DNA of 64,000 nt, taken from contig NZ_JOCT01000004.1 of the NCBI RefSeq assembly GCF_000717875.1, positions 310,001 to 374,000 on the forward strand. The letters are read 5' to 3'. Shown here one piece after another: positions 7,924 through 17,756 of the stretch. Numbering within the stretch: the stretch's first letter is position 1; the number at the start of each line of letters is the position of its first letter. The notes below the pieces were generated by a model. That model was not told where the DNA came from and did not search any database. It saw nothing but the letters and a program-made list of their open reading frames with translations. The stretch is from Streptomyces sp. NRRL S-455 (GTDB lineage Bacteria > Actinomycetota > Actinomycetes > Streptomycetales > Streptomycetaceae). The position numbers and the translations under genes are program-made.

Positions 7924-10900
7924 TTACTTGCCGTAGTACGCGTTGTAGATCGAGATCGTCGACTTGTTGCCCTGCTTGTCGGCGATCTTGGCGTGGAAGG
8001 AGATGGCCTTCCCCTTCTCCGGGTTCTTGACGGTGATCTTGCCGTCCTTGACCGTCAGCTTGTTCCAGGTCTTGCCGTAGTCGTACGACACGTACACCGC
8101 CAGCGACTTCAGGTTGCTGCCCTTGGCCGCGCCCTCGACGGTGACCGGGACCGACACCTTCTTGCCGGCCTCGACACGGCTGTCCAGACCGGTCTTGGCG
8201 TGGAAGCGGGCCGTCGAGGCGGGCAGCTTCACGCCCGTGTCGCCGGACGTCTTCTTGGAGCGGAACGTCCAGCTGCCGTCGATGCGGGTGGAGGCCGCCG
8301 CGAGCTTGACGCTGCGCTTGACGGACGTCGTCAGCTTGTACTCGGCGTCGGCGGACGGAACCGTGAACTCCTCGCCGAACAGCGGGTCGGCGTTGGAGCC
8401 GACCTTGTTGCCGTTGCGGTAGAGGGTCGTGGCCACCGACGTGAAGTCGGACGAGCCGGCGTGGCCGGCGCCGTCCGCGAACAGCGGCAGCGAGCCGTAG
8501 AGGGCGTTGCCCCGGCGGAAGATCCCGAAGTCCCCGTTCAGGCGCGGGCCGAAGACCGCCGTGTTGTAGGTCTTCGTGTACTTCTGGCCCGCCTTGAACG
8601 TCTGCGGGTCACCGAGCGTGTAGCCGGCCTCGGGGATCGGGTTGCCGTCCGCGTCCCTGCCCTTGTACTGCGTGAAGTCGAACGTCCACTGGATCCTGTC
8701 CGACGTCGAGAGGTGCATCGTGCGGGAACTCGGCAGCTTCTGCGACACGGGAACGCCGAACGTGACGGTCTCGGGAAGCATGCCGGCGGTGAACATGTCT
8801 CCGGTCTTACCGGACGCCGCCGCACCCATGTCGTGCTTCACGGTGGCGAGTTCGCCGGCCTTGAAGTGCCGGACCTTGCTGCCCTCGATCTTCTTGAGCT
8901 TGGCGGTGGTGGCCACGTTGTACTCGGCGTTGTCGCCCTTGGTCCACTGGCCGCTCCAGGTCTGGCTCAGTCCGGAGACCGCCTCCGGGCCCAGGTGGGC
9001 CATGCGCAGATCGGCGAACGAGTCCAGACCGACACCGAAGCCGCCCACCGACGCGTAGCTGTATTCGATCATCGCGGACAGCGGCTTGGCCTGCGCGTCC
9101 GGCACCCTGATGTCGGCCGCCTTCGTCTTACGGGCGTCGATCGTCACGGAGGTGTTCTTGGTGACGGCCAGCTTCGGCTGGACCAACCAGTCGACGCCGC
9201 CCTCGAAGTCCTCCATGCTCTCGGCGACCAAGCCGTTCAGCAGGTAGGTGCCCTTGGGCAGGCGCAGGGTCGTCGTGCCGGTCGTGGCGACGGGCACCTG
9301 GTAGAAGCGGTCCTTGGCCAGGCCCTCGTAGCCCGCGAGCAGGGTGTCATAGCCGTCTGTCGGCTGCCCGTCCCTGCCGAGGTGCTTGACGGTGACGTCG
9401 TACGACTCGATCTCGCGCTGCACCGCCGCGGCCGTGCGGATGGTCTGGTCGCCGCCCGTCGCCGTCACGTACGAGGAGTACGCGCCGTCGACCGTGCCGC
9501 CCAGCTTGGTGTTGACGGTGAAGGGGACGGAGGCCTCGCCGCCCGCCGGGACCGTCACCGACGTGGCGCCGAGCTTGAAGAAGCCGGCCGGGGCGGCCTG
9601 GCCCTTCGGGTTGGTGGCGGTCGACGTCAGCTTCAGGGTCACGGCCTTCGTACCGAGGTTGCGGTACGTGAGCTGCTTGGTGACCGGCTTGTCATCGGTG
9701 TGCGGCCACTGCTGCGTACCGAAGCTCACCGAGACCGGCTCGGCGATCACGGACTGCTTGATGGCCTTGTCGACCTGGATCCGGCCCGAACCCTGCTCGA
9801 ACGGCGTGTAGTTGCCGCCCTTGGTGGAGCCGGTGAGGGCGCCCTTCAGCTCGGCGTACTTCCACTGCGGGTGCTGCTGCTTGAGGATCGCCGCCGCGCC
9901 CGCCACGTGCGGGGTCGCCATCGACGTACCGGAGATCGACATGTAGCCGGCCGGGTTCTCGCCGACCTCGGCGGCGATCTGGTTGCCCGGGGCGGAGGCC
10001 GCCGTGATGTCCACGCCCGGCGCGGTCACGTCCGGCTTGAGGGCGCCGTCCATGCCGGGGCCGCGGCTGGAGAAGTCGGCGAGCTTGTCGTTGTCGTCGA
10101 CCGCGCCGACGGTCAGGGCCGCGGCGGCGCTGCCCGGGGAGCCGATGGTCTGCTCGCCGAACTCGCCCTCGTTGCCGGCGGCGATGGCGAACAGGACGCC
10201 CTTCTCCTCGGACAGCTTGTTCACCGCCGCTTCCAGCGGGTCGATCGCGGGCGTGTCGCCGCCGCCCAGGCTCATGTTGACGACGTCGGCGCCCTCCGCG
10301 GCGGCCCACTCGATGCCGGCGAGGACCTCGGAGTCACTGCCGAAGCCGCTGTCGTCGAGCACCTTGCCGTTGAGGACCTTCGCGCCGGGCGCGACACCCT
10401 TGTACTTGCCGCCGGACTTCGCGCCGGTGCCGGCGGCGGTGGAGGCGACGTGCGTGCCGTGGCCGACCTTGTCGGAGGTGTCGGGCGAGGTGGTGAAGTT
10501 CTTGGCGCCGATCACCTGGCCCTTGAGGTCCGGGTGGGTGGCGTCGACACCGGTGTCCAGGACGGCGATCGTGACGCCCTTGCCGTCGTACCCGGCGGAC
10601 CACGCCTTGGGGACGCCGATCTGCGGGACGGACTTGTCGAGGCTGGCCTTGCGGACGCCGTCGAGCCAGACGTGGGCGATGCCGGAGGCGGTCTTGTCGC
10701 CGTTGGTGACCGCGTCCCACAGCTCGGGCGTGTCCTCGCGCGGCGCCTGCACCGCGTCCGCGTTCAGCGTCTTCAGGGTGTGCTTGAGGGTGCCCGCGTC
10801 CCGGACGTCGGCCTTGGCGGCCGCGGCGCTGCCCTTGTATCCGACGATGACCTTCAGGCCCTTCTTCTGGGCCTTGCGGGTCGCTGACTTGTTGAGCTCG

Positions 10901-11241
10901 GTGACGTCGAAGAGCCGCTGGTCGAGCTTGCCGGTGGCGACCAGTCGGGCCGCGTCGGCCGGGATCACGAGGGTGTGGCCGTCGAGCTTGCGGACCTGGA
11001 CGGGTATGTCCTCACGGCCCTTGGCCCGCTCCAGGCCGACGACCCGCCCCTTGGCGTCCAGCACGACCCGGTCGCCGGTGATCAGTGTGATGCGCTGCTT
11101 GGCGGTGACCGACGCCTGCTTGGCGGTGGCGGCCGGCTGTTCGCCGTTCGCCGACGCCGGGCTGGTCATACCCGCCGCCAGGGCTACGGCTGCCGCTGTG
11201 GCGACCGTGGCCGCGCACGCCCTTTTCACTTGTCTGCGCAA
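7924..11241 (-). CDS. Large secreted S8 serine protease (subtilase)
   Basis: A 1105-aa extracellular protease. It has a signal peptide (residues 1-32, ending PASAN) and a propeptide-like region to about 205. The S8 catalytic domain has Asp229 in AVLDTGVD, His261 in GHGTHVAS and Ser440 in SGTSMATPH, with oxyanion Asn in AAGNEGE. About 600 residues of beta-rich C-terminal domains follow. The stretch [30 protein letters not shown] looks like a Fn3-like domain. No LPXTG or membrane anchor is seen. The start is a TTG at 11241, supported by an AAGGGGG site 4 nt upstream; a GTG four codons later is possible. The role is probably nutritional or in protein processing. Confidence 0.92.
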   Translation of the reverse strand: MRRQVKRACAATVATAAAVALAAGMTSPASANGEQPAATAKQASVTAKQRITLITGDRVVLDAKGRVVGLERAKGREDIPVQVRKLDGHTLVIPADAARLVATGKLDQRLFDVTELNKSATRKAQKKGLKVIVGYKGSAAAAKADVRDAGTLKHTLKTLNADAVQAPREDTPELWDAVTNGDKTASGIAHVWLDGVRKASLDKSVPQIGVPKAWSAGYDGKGVTIAVLDTGVDATHPDLKGQVIGAKNFTTSPDTSDKVGHGTHVASTAAGTGAKSGGKYKGVAPGAKVLNGKVLDDSGFGSDSEVLAGIEWAAAEGADVVNMSLGGGDTPAIDPLEAAVNKLSEEKGVLFAIAAGNEGEFGEQTIGSPGSAAAALTVGAVDDNDKLADFSSRGPGMDGALKPDVTAPGVDITAASAPGNQIAAEVGENPAGYMSISGTSMATPHVAGAAAILKQQHPQWKYAELKGALTGSTKGGNYTPFEQGSGRIQVDKAIKQSVIAEPVSVSFGTQQWPHTDDKPVTKQLTYRNLGTKAVTLKLTSTATNPKGQAAPAGFFKLGATSVTVPAGGEASVPFTVNTKLGGTVDGAYSSYVTATGGDQTIRTAAAVQREIESYDVTVKHLGRDGQPTDGYDTLLAGYEGLAKDRFYQVPVATTGTTTLRLPKGTYLLNGLVAESMEDFEGGVDWLVQPKLAVTKNTSVTIDARKTKAADIRVPDAQAKPLSAMIEYSYASVGGFGVGLDSFADLRMAHLGPEAVSGLSQTWSGQWTKGDNAEYNVATTAKLKKIEGSKVRHFKAGELATVKHDMGAAASGKTGDMFTAGMLPETVTFGVPVSQKLPSSRTMHLSTSDRIQWTFDFTQYKGRDADGNPIPEAGYTLGDPQTFKAGQKYTKTYNTAVFGPRLNGDFGIFRRGNALYGSLPLFADGAGHAGSSDFTSVATTLYRNGNKVGSNADPLFGEEFTVPSADAEYKLTTSVKRSVKLAAASTRIDGSWTFRSKKTSGDTGVKLPASTARFHAKTGLDSRVEAGKKVSVPVTVEGAAKGSNLKSLAVYVSYDYGKTWNKLTVKDGKITVKNPEKGKAISFHAKIADKQGNKSTISIYNAYYGK

Positions 11242-11467
11242 GTTTCCCCCTTGCAGAAGAACCGGGTGAATTCCCCGTTCACCCGGCCGGGGGTGGTCTC
11301 GTACGTGTGGCCGTACACCCCCCGGAACACGCAGTATGCCGAGGGGTGATCAGGTGCTCAATAGATGAGCGGAAGGCGGGGAAGCCGTCGGCCGACTGTT
11401 ACACGGCTGCCGGAACTCCGTTACAGGGTTGGGCGGTTACGTGTCCGCTTTCTCCTTGACATCGCTC

Positions 11468-11524
11468 CGCGAACAGAAACCGCCGCCCGCCCCTTCCCGG
11501 GGCGGGCGGCGGTTTCTGTTCGCG
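11468..11524. terminator. Very long perfect hairpin terminator after the L,D-transpeptidase
   Basis: A 26-bp perfect inverted repeat with a 5-nt TTCCC loop lies just downstream of the L,D-transpeptidase stop (11541, minus strand). Its arms include the run GAAACCGCCGCCCGCCCC and complement. It separates that gene from the subtilase promoter region (11242-11467), in which I see no other feature. Confidence 0.85.
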
Positions 11525-11540
11525 TGCCGCTGCCGAATCG

Positions 11541-12800
11541 TCAGACTGCCGAACCGGCCTTCCACTGGGCCCAGTCCATGTTCCAGCCGTTGAGGCCGTT
11601 GTCCGGTGCGACGGTCTTGTCGCCGGTGTTCTGGACGACCACCACGTCACCGATCATCGTGTTCTTGAAGAACCACGCGCCCGGGGTGTTCGGGTCGTCG
11701 GCGCCCTTCGCGTCCTGGAGGCCGACACAGCCGTGGCTCGTGTTCACGTTGCCGAAGATGGACTTCGCGCCCCAGTAGTTGCCGTGGATGAAGGTGCCGG
11801 AGGTGGACAGGCGCATGGCGTGCGGCACGTCCTTGATGTCGTACTCGCCCTTGCCGTCGTCGTCGGTGAAGCCGACAGTGGCGCCGTTCATCCGGGTCTC
11901 CTTGAACTTCTCGGAGATCACCATCTGGCCCTCGTACGTCTTGTTCTCGGGCGCGCCGGCGGAGATCGGGATCGTCCGGACGACCTTGCCGTCCTGCGTG
12001 ATCTTCATCTGCTTGGTCTTCGCGTCGACGTACGAGACCTGGTTGCGGCCGACCTTGAAGGTGACCGTCTTCTGCTGGACGCCGTAGACGCCCTTGGCGC
12101 CCTCGACACCGTCGAGCGCGAGCTTCAGCGTGACGGTGGAGCCTTCCTTCCAGTACTCCTCGGGGCGGCAGTCCATGCGGTTGGCGTTGAACCAGTGGCA
12201 GGCGACTTCCTGGCCGCTGGTCGTGCTGACCGTGATGCCCTTCTGGACGGCGGCCTTGTTGGTGATCGCCTTGTCGAAGTTGATCGAGACCGGCATGCCG
12301 ACGCCCACGGTGGTGCCGTCGTCCGGGGTGAAGTTGCCGATGAAGCTGTTGGCCGGGGAGACGGTGGTGAACGAGGCGTTCTCGTGGGCCACACGGCCGT
12401 CCGAGTCCTTCGCCTCCGCCGCCAGCTTGTAGGTGGTGGACCGCTCCAGTTGTGCGCTGGGCTTCCAGCTCTTCTTGTCGGCGGATATCTCGCCGCCGAC
12501 CTCGCTGCCGTCGCTCGTGGTCATCTTCACGCTCGTGAGCGTTCCCTTGCTCACGGTGACGGAGGCGGAGTTGTTGATGGAGGCGTTGTCGGAGCCGTCC
12601 TCGGGCGTGATCTTGATCTGGGCCTCGGAGGCCTTCTCGGCCGCGGCCTCGTCGACCTTCGACTGGGAGCTGTCACCGCCGCCGGACGCCTTGTCGTCGC
12701 CGCCGGAACAGGCCGAGAGCACCAGAACTCCGCCGAGCAGTGCGGACGCGACCGTCAGGCCCTTGCGCCGCTTACTGACCGTTATCACACGCTTCTCCAT
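11541..12800 (-). CDS. L,D-transpeptidase lipoprotein (Ig-like + YkuD)
   Basis: A 419-aa exported lipoprotein. A basic N-terminus and hydrophobic segment end in the lipobox LSAC with Cys31. A Ser/Gly/Asp linker follows, then two Ig-like (BIG/DUF4397-type) domains at about 60-265. The C-terminal YkuD catalytic domain has HGNYWGAKSIFG and SHGCVGLQ with catalytic Cys358. L,D-transpeptidases make 3-3 crosslinks between meso- or LL-diaminopimelate residues, which are abundant in Streptomyces walls. This architecture matches mycobacterial LdtMt2-like enzymes. The start ATG 12800 has only a weak ribosome site (GGGGAAA at about -16), so it could move a few codons. The 250 bp upstream (12801-13050) hold no gene I can support. 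Confidence 0.93.
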   Translation of the reverse strand: MEKRVITVSKRRKGLTVASALLGGVLVLSACSGGDDKASGGGDSSQSKVDEAAAEKASEAQIKITPEDGSDNASINNSASVTVSKGTLTSVKMTTSDGSEVGGEISADKKSWKPSAQLERSTTYKLAAEAKDSDGRVAHENASFTTVSPANSFIGNFTPDDGTTVGVGMPVSINFDKAITNKAAVQKGITVSTTSGQEVACHWFNANRMDCRPEEYWKEGSTVTLKLALDGVEGAKGVYGVQQKTVTFKVGRNQVSYVDAKTKQMKITQDGKVVRTIPISAGAPENKTYEGQMVISEKFKETRMNGATVGFTDDDGKGEYDIKDVPHAMRLSTSGTFIHGNYWGAKSIFGNVNTSHGCVGLQDAKGADDPNTPGAWFFKNTMIGDVVVVQNTGDKTVAPDNGLNGWNMDWAQWKAGSAV

Positions 12801-13050
12801 CGTTGCCGATTTCCCCAAACCCCGAGTGTCCCCGTCACAGTCAAGTGCCCCCGTCGGGACTCGTGAGTCCCCGTCGGAACGTTCAACGCTACGACCGGTT
12901 CGTCCGGTTCCCCATGCCGCACAGGTGTGGTGATCAACACCTCCGCGACGCGTGGTGCGGGCGGTGCCGGTGCGGCCGGTGCGCGACTTGAGACGCGGAA
13001 ACCCCGGAGGGCGGTTGCCGTCCGGGGTCCCTGGATCTTCCCGGACAGCC

Positions 13051-13389
13051 TCAGCCGCCGTTGTCGTCCTCGTCCTCGACATCATCCTCGTCGAGGTCCC
13101 AGTCCGGCGAGTCGGGGTCGTACTCGATCCGCTCGCTGCTCCAGGATGCCTGCTGGAGCTCCACCCCTGGCACTTGGCTGACCAGGTCGAACGGATCCAC
13201 CAGGTAGGCGAGGGCCTCCGCGGTGTCTTCCGTCACAGTGCTCTCGACGTGGGCCCGTTCCGCCGGCGGCATCTCCGCCTCGCCGGCGATCCGGCGCAGC
13301 GCGGACTTGGTGACCGCGTCCGCGTCCTCGACCTCGAGGACCAGCTCCACCCGAACCCGTACAAACCGTGATGTCTCTGCAGTGCTCAT
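13051..13389 (-). CDS. Small acidic conserved protein, function unknown
   Basis: A 112-aa soluble protein. The first half reads like a small alpha/beta domain (RFVRVRVELVLEVEDADAVTKSALRRIAGEAEM). The C-terminus is an extremely acidic tail with alternating D/E runs (DWDLDEDDVEDEDD). There is no signal or membrane segment. It lies between the L,D-transpeptidase and the divergent small sortase-substrate candidate at 13499. Coding bias is normal for the genome. I do not recognise a functional family. The ATG at 13389 is the only good start in the conserved-looking frame. Confidence 0.75.
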   Translation of the reverse strand: MSTAETSRFVRVRVELVLEVEDADAVTKSALRRIAGEAEMPPAERAHVESTVTEDTAEALAYLVDPFDLVSQVPGVELQQASWSSERIEYDPDSPDWDLDEDDVEDEDDNGG

Positions 13390-13498
13390 CCCGCGAGAGT
13401 AAATCCAAAACCTCCCGTGACTTTCCCGTGACCCGCGACTTTCATTAACATCGCCCCACACGGCCAATTCGCCAGCGCCACAAGGGGATCGATATTCC

Positions 13499-13813
13499 GT
13501 GTCATCCGCTCGCCGTCCGCTGCTGACCGCCACCGCCGCGGCGACTCTGCTCGGCGCCCTGTGGTTCGTCCCGTCCGCCAACGCGACGTCGGACTCCCCA
13601 GTGAGAGACGTGGTCTCGACGAACCCGTCCCCGCAGGTCACGGAGCAGGCGCGGATCGCGGCCACGACCGCGGACGCCTCCGTCGCCGGCACCCGCCTCG
13701 CCGACACGGGCAGCTTCGACAGCACGCCGTACGTGGTCGGCGGCACGTTCTGCCTCACGCTGGGCGCGGGCTTCGTCGTGTACTCGGTCCGCCGGGAACG
13801 GCTCGGTCTCTGA
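13499..13813 (+). CDS. Small secreted protein with LADTG sortase signal
   Basis: A 104-aa protein with the three elements of a sorting substrate. First is an N-terminal signal peptide (residues 1-29, ending SANA). After a short Ser/Thr/Ala-rich mature part come LADTG at 67-71, a hydrophobic segment at about 77-97, and a positive tail RRERLGL. LAXTG is the motif recognised by class E sortases of Streptomyces. The mature exposed part would be only about 40 residues, similar in scale to chaplin-like surface peptides, although no chaplin domain is present. GTG 13499 has an AAGGGG site 11 nt upstream. No sortase gene is in the window. Confidence 0.75.
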   Translation: MSSARRPLLTATAAATLLGALWFVPSANATSDSPVRDVVSTNPSPQVTEQARIAATTADASVAGTRLADTGSFDSTPYVVGGTFCLTLGAGFVVYSVRRERLGL

Positions 13814-13872
13814 CGTCACGTGCCGGGGCCCTGCCGGCAGGGCCCCGGCCGCCGTCCTCTCCCACCGGGGTC

Positions 13873-15417
13873 CTACCGGAGCGGCCCGGTGACCGTCTCC
13901 ACGGCCGCGAGCAGCCGCCCCTCCCGCACGAACGTGTCCGCGGCGGCCAGGTCGGGCGCCAGGAACCGGTCCGGGCCGGGCCCCTGAACTCCCGCCTCCC
14001 GTACGGCGTCGATGACCGCCCGCGTCGCGGGCGCCGGGGCCAGCCCCTCGCGCAACTCGATCGCGCGCGTGGCCGCGTACAGTTCGACGGCGAGGACACG
14101 GGTGAGGTTGTCGACGGCCGTGCGCAGCTTGCGCGCCGCCGACCAGCCCATCGAGACGTGGTCCTCCTGCATGGCGGAGGACGGGATCGAGTCGGCGGAC
14201 GACGGTACGGCGAGCCGCTTCAGCTCGCTCACCAGCGCGGCCTGCGTGTACTGAGCGATCATCAGGCCCGAGTCCACACCGGCGTCGTCGGCGAGGAACG
14301 GCGGCAGGCCGTGGCTGCGGTTCTTGTCGAGCAGCCGGTCGGTGCGGCGCTCCGCGATGGAGCCGAGGTCGGCTGCGGCGATGGCGAGGAAGTCCAGGAC
14401 GTAGGCGACCGGCGCCCCGTGGAAGTTGCCGTTGGACTCCACACGCCCGTCGGGGAGCACGACCGGGTTGTCCACAGCCGACGCCAGCTCGCGGTCGGCG
14501 ACCAGCCGGGCGTGCGCCAGGGTGTCCCGCCCGGCGCCGGCGACCTGTGGGGCGCAGCGCACCGAGTAGGCGTCCTGGACGCGCGGGGCGTCGTCCTGGT
14601 GATGCCCGGTCAGGCCCGAACCCTTCAGCACGGCCAGCATGTTGGCGGCGCTGGCGGCCTGCCCCGGGTGCGGCCGGATGGCGTGCAGTTCGGGGGCGAG
14701 GACCTTGTCGGTGCCGAGCAGGGCCTCCAGGGACAGGGCGGCCGTGACGTCGGCGGACCGGTAGAGCGTCTCCAGGTCGGCCAGGGCCATGACCAGCATG
14801 CCGAGCATGCCGTCGGTGCCGTTGAGGAGGGCCAGGCCTTCCTTCTCGCGCAGTTCGACCGGCTGGATGCCGTGCGCGGCGAGGAGTTCGGCGGCCGGGC
14901 GTACGTCACCGTCGGGGCCCTCGGCGTCGCCCTCGCCCATGAGGGCGAGCGCGCAGTGGGAGAGCGGGGCGAGGTCGCCGGAGCAGCCGAGGGAGCCGTA
15001 CTCGTGCACGACCGGGGTGATCCCGGCGTTGAGCAGGTCGGCCATGGTCTGCGCGACTTCGGGCCGGACGCCGGTGCGCCCCGAGCAGACGGTCTTCAGC
15101 CGCAGGAACATCAGGGCGCGCACGACCTCACGCTCCACCCTGGGCCCCATCCCGGCGGCGTGCGAGCGGACGATGTTGCGCTGGAGCTGTGCGCGCAGCT
15201 CGGGGCTGATGTGCCGGGTCGCCAGGGCCCCGAAGCCGGTGCTCACGCCGTACACGGGGTCCGGCTTGGCCGCCAGTGCGTCCACGATCTCGCGGGCCGC
15301 GGCGAGGGCGGCCACCGCCTCCTCGGAGAGCCGGACGCGGGCGCCGCCGCGCGCCACGGCGAGCACGTCGGACGCGGTCACGCCGGACGTCCCCACCACC
15401 ACAGTGTGCATATCCAT
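13873..15417 (-). CDS. hutH: Histidine ammonia-lyase
   Basis: A 514-aa enzyme that deaminates histidine to urocanate, the first step of histidine use. The MIO-forming tripeptide is in GSLGCSGDLAPL: Cys145-Ser146-Gly147 instead of the usual Ala-Ser-Gly. Other family features are YGVSTGFGAL near residue 55, the GTDGML motif, SNGNFHG and QEDHVSMGW. Start MDMHTVVVG at 15417 is preferred over upstream in-frame codons to 15456, which add an unconserved-looking extension. It is transcribed alone, away from other hut genes, as is usual in Streptomyces. Confidence 0.96.
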   Translation of the reverse strand: MDMHTVVVGTSGVTASDVLAVARGGARVRLSEEAVAALAAAREIVDALAAKPDPVYGVSTGFGALATRHISPELRAQLQRNIVRSHAAGMGPRVEREVVRALMFLRLKTVCSGRTGVRPEVAQTMADLLNAGITPVVHEYGSLGCSGDLAPLSHCALALMGEGDAEGPDGDVRPAAELLAAHGIQPVELREKEGLALLNGTDGMLGMLVMALADLETLYRSADVTAALSLEALLGTDKVLAPELHAIRPHPGQAASAANMLAVLKGSGLTGHHQDDAPRVQDAYSVRCAPQVAGAGRDTLAHARLVADRELASAVDNPVVLPDGRVESNGNFHGAPVAYVLDFLAIAAADLGSIAERRTDRLLDKNRSHGLPPFLADDAGVDSGLMIAQYTQAALVSELKRLAVPSSADSIPSSAMQEDHVSMGWSAARKLRTAVDNLTRVLAVELYAATRAIELREGLAPAPATRAVIDAVREAGVQGPGPDRFLAPDLAAADTFVREGRLLAAVETVTGPLR

Positions 15418-15505
15418 ATTCAGGAGCGTACGCAGTGAATTCGACGATGTCACCACTGGGGACGGCCTGCGCCCCTTACCGATGCGTCACACCGCCCGGG
15501 CCCTG

Positions 15506-16657
15506 TCAGGGCGCGTGCCGCCCGCGGAACCGCCGGCGCTCGCCGTCGGCCTCCTGGGACGGCTCGTCCGCGAGCCGCACGACCGGATCGTCGGGCCCGG
15601 CCCGGCCGGCGACGACCGGACGGGACGCCCGCTCCGCCTTGGCCCGGTACTGAGCCGCGTCCGCGAGCCGGAACAGCCGGCGGGCCGAACGCACCGGCCC
15701 GATCGGGTCCTCGGTGGAGGCGATCCCGCACGCAACGCCGTCCCCGAGCTCCAACTCGGCGGCCCGGCGGCACAGTTCCTCGGCCGCCTTCACGACCTGG
15801 TCCGCGGGCGGCCCGACCGCGAGCAGACAGAACTCGTCCCCGCCGAGCCGTGCCGCCAGGGCCCCCGGCAGCATGGCCCCGCACAGCGACAGCACCGAGC
15901 CGAAGCGCTCCAGGAGCCGGTCGCCGGCGGCGTGCCCGTGCGTGTCGTTGACCCGCTTGAGCCCGTTCAGATCACACACCACGAGGCTGACGACGGCCCC
16001 GTCCCGGCGGTGCCGTTCGATCGCCCGCTCCAGGCGCACGTCGACGGCACGGCGGTTGGCGAGCCCGGTCAGCGCGTCCGTGTACGCCAGGCGCCTGGCT
16101 TCCTCGAGCCGCTCGGTCTGGGCGATGCCGGCGGCCACGACGGCGGCCAGGACGGTGGCGAAGTCGGCGTCGGCCCGCTCGAAGACGGGCTCGTCGGCCG
16201 GCCGGGCCACGTAGAGCTCGCCCCAGGCCCGGCCGTGCAGCACGATGGGCGCGACCACGCAGCAGCCGCGGCCACGGCGACGCAGGGCGGCGACGCGCTG
16301 GTGGCAATACCCGGGACGCCGCCCCGCGGCCGGCCCCTCGGCGGTCTCCACCCACGCCCCGGGCTCCCCGCCGCCCGCCCACTGCTCGTGCAGGAACTCG
16401 GTGATCTCGGCGAACTGGTGCACCGGGTAGGCCTCGTCCTCCGGGAATTCCTCCTCCCCCTCGGCCAGCTCACCCACGTTCACGAGAACCCTCAGCCGCC
16501 CGAGCTCCCGCTCCCACACCGACAGCGCGGCGAAACTCCCGCCCAGCGCCCGGCACGCCCCGACAGCCGCCGCACGCCACGCCTCACGTGAGCCGTGCGC
16601 AGCCGCCATCCCCTGAGCCAACGCGACGACGGCCACCAGCCGTCTGTCCTCACCCAT
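15506..16657 (-). CDS. cdgE: GAF-GGDEF diguanylate cyclase
   Basis: A 383-aa soluble protein. An N-terminal GAF-like sensory domain spans about 20-180 (VVAPIVLHGRAWGELYVARP is typical). A GGDEF domain follows with DALTGLANRR, the substrate site DLNGLKRVNDTHGHAAGD and the intact signature GGDEF, so it is predicted to make cyclic di-GMP. No RxxD inhibitory site is clear. The start is probably the ATG at 16657: a TAGCCT -10-like hexamer ends exactly 6 nt before it, so the mRNA may be leaderless. A GTG one codon upstream overlaps the same region. By gene order it corresponds to S. coelicolor CdgE; that assignment is from memory. Confidence 0.88.
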   Translation of the reverse strand: MGEDRRLVAVVALAQGMAAAHGSREAWRAAAVGACRALGGSFAALSVWERELGRLRVLVNVGELAEGEEEFPEDEAYPVHQFAEITEFLHEQWAGGGEPGAWVETAEGPAAGRRPGYCHQRVAALRRRGRGCCVVAPIVLHGRAWGELYVARPADEPVFERADADFATVLAAVVAAGIAQTERLEEARRLAYTDALTGLANRRAVDVRLERAIERHRRDGAVVSLVVCDLNGLKRVNDTHGHAAGDRLLERFGSVLSLCGAMLPGALAARLGGDEFCLLAVGPPADQVVKAAEELCRRAAELELGDGVACGIASTEDPIGPVRSARRLFRLADAAQYRAKAERASRPVVAGRAGPDDPVVRLADEPSQEADGERRRFRGRHAP

Positions 16658-16742
16658 CACTCCAGGCTAGGGAGTTTCCAGCCAGACTGACCTGTTTACG
16701 ACGCGAACGGGGATGCGAAACCGCGGGCAGTCGGACCCGGGC

Positions 16743-17543
16743 TCACTCCCCCGGCCACTTCGGCTTGCGCTTCTCGTTGAACGCCGCCACCCCCTCCGCC
16801 CGGTCCCCGGAGAACGCCACCGCCCGCCAAGCCGCGTCCTCCACCTCGAGCCCGGCCCGCAACTCCAGCCCCTGCCCGAGCCGCAACGCCCGCTTCGCCG
16901 CCCGCAACCCCACCGGCGAGTTCCCCGCGATCCGGGCGGCCAGCTCCAGCGCCACCTCCCGGTCCCGTCCCTCCTCCACGAGCTGGTCGACCAACCCCAA
17001 CTCCCCCGCTTCGACGGCCTCCACCCGCCGCGCGGAAAAGATCAGCTCCGCGGCCCGCGCCGCGCCGACCCGGCGCGGCAGCAACTGCGTCCCCCCGCCC
17101 CCGGGAATCACCCCCACGGACACCTCCGGCAGCCCCACCACCGCCGTACGGTCCGCCACGATCACGTCACACGCCAGCGCCAGTTCGAACCCGCCCCCCA
17201 GCGCGAACCCGTGCACCGCCGCCACCGTCGGCACCGGCAGTTCCAGCACCCCCGTGTACGCCCCCCGGGTCACCGGCCGCTGCCGCACCAGATCCGCGTC
17301 ACTGAACGAGTTCCGCTCCTTCAGGTCGGCCCCGACACAGAAAGCCCGCTCATGCGTCGAGGTCAGGACGACCACCCGCACGTCCCGGTCCTCCCCCAGC
17401 GCCGCACACGCCCCGGCGATGGACCGGGCCATCTCGGTCGACACCGCGTTCATGGCCTTCGGCCGGTCGAGGACGAGCTCCGCCACATGTCCCTGCTCGT
17501 GCCGCCGCACCAGCACGAACTCCCCGAACCGTTCCTCACTCAT
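16743..17543 (-). CDS. Enoyl-CoA hydratase/isomerase family protein
   Basis: A 266-aa crotonase-fold enzyme. The CoA/oxyanion-hole segments are AFCVGADLKE and VHGFALGGGFELALACD. Both catalytic glutamates of true hydratases are present, in GGGFELAL and LPEVSVGVIPGGGG. Hydration of trans-2-enoyl-CoA in beta-oxidation is therefore plausible. The physiological substrate, including branched amino-acid intermediates, is not determined. ATG 17543 follows a GGAGGGTGTC site. The product is soluble and cytosolic. Confidence 0.93.
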   Translation of the reverse strand: MSEERFGEFVLVRRHEQGHVAELVLDRPKAMNAVSTEMARSIAGACAALGEDRDVRVVVLTSTHERAFCVGADLKERNSFSDADLVRQRPVTRGAYTGVLELPVPTVAAVHGFALGGGFELALACDVIVADRTAVVGLPEVSVGVIPGGGGTQLLPRRVGAARAAELIFSARRVEAVEAGELGLVDQLVEEGRDREVALELAARIAGNSPVGLRAAKRALRLGQGLELRAGLEVEDAAWRAVAFSGDRAEGVAAFNEKRKPKWPGE

Positions 17544-17756
17544 GACACCCTCCGGTTAACGCGGGTTAACTGCATCGCCGCTCCGATCATCGCAGCCGCA
17601 CCTCACCGGCGAAAGAGCGGACGCGAGCGGTTCCCCCACCACCGCCCGGCCACCCGTTCGAGTGACATCCACCCAACTCCACCCTGAACGCCCATGGGAG
17701 CGCATAGCGTGCGTCCGCCACGGCGCACAGGGGGCGCTTGCGCATCGGGAGGGACC

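Noticed and set aside
6817..10887. A very long open frame (1356 codons) on the plus strand
   Set aside because: It lies antisense to the subtilase and to convincing genes on both sides, has Arg/Gly/Pro/Val-rich low-complexity composition typical of high-GC shadows, and shows no family motif.
11468..11524. 26-bp perfect inverted repeat considered as an insertion-sequence end or attachment site
   Set aside because: No transposase or duplicated target nearby; its position just after a stop codon fits a transcription terminator.
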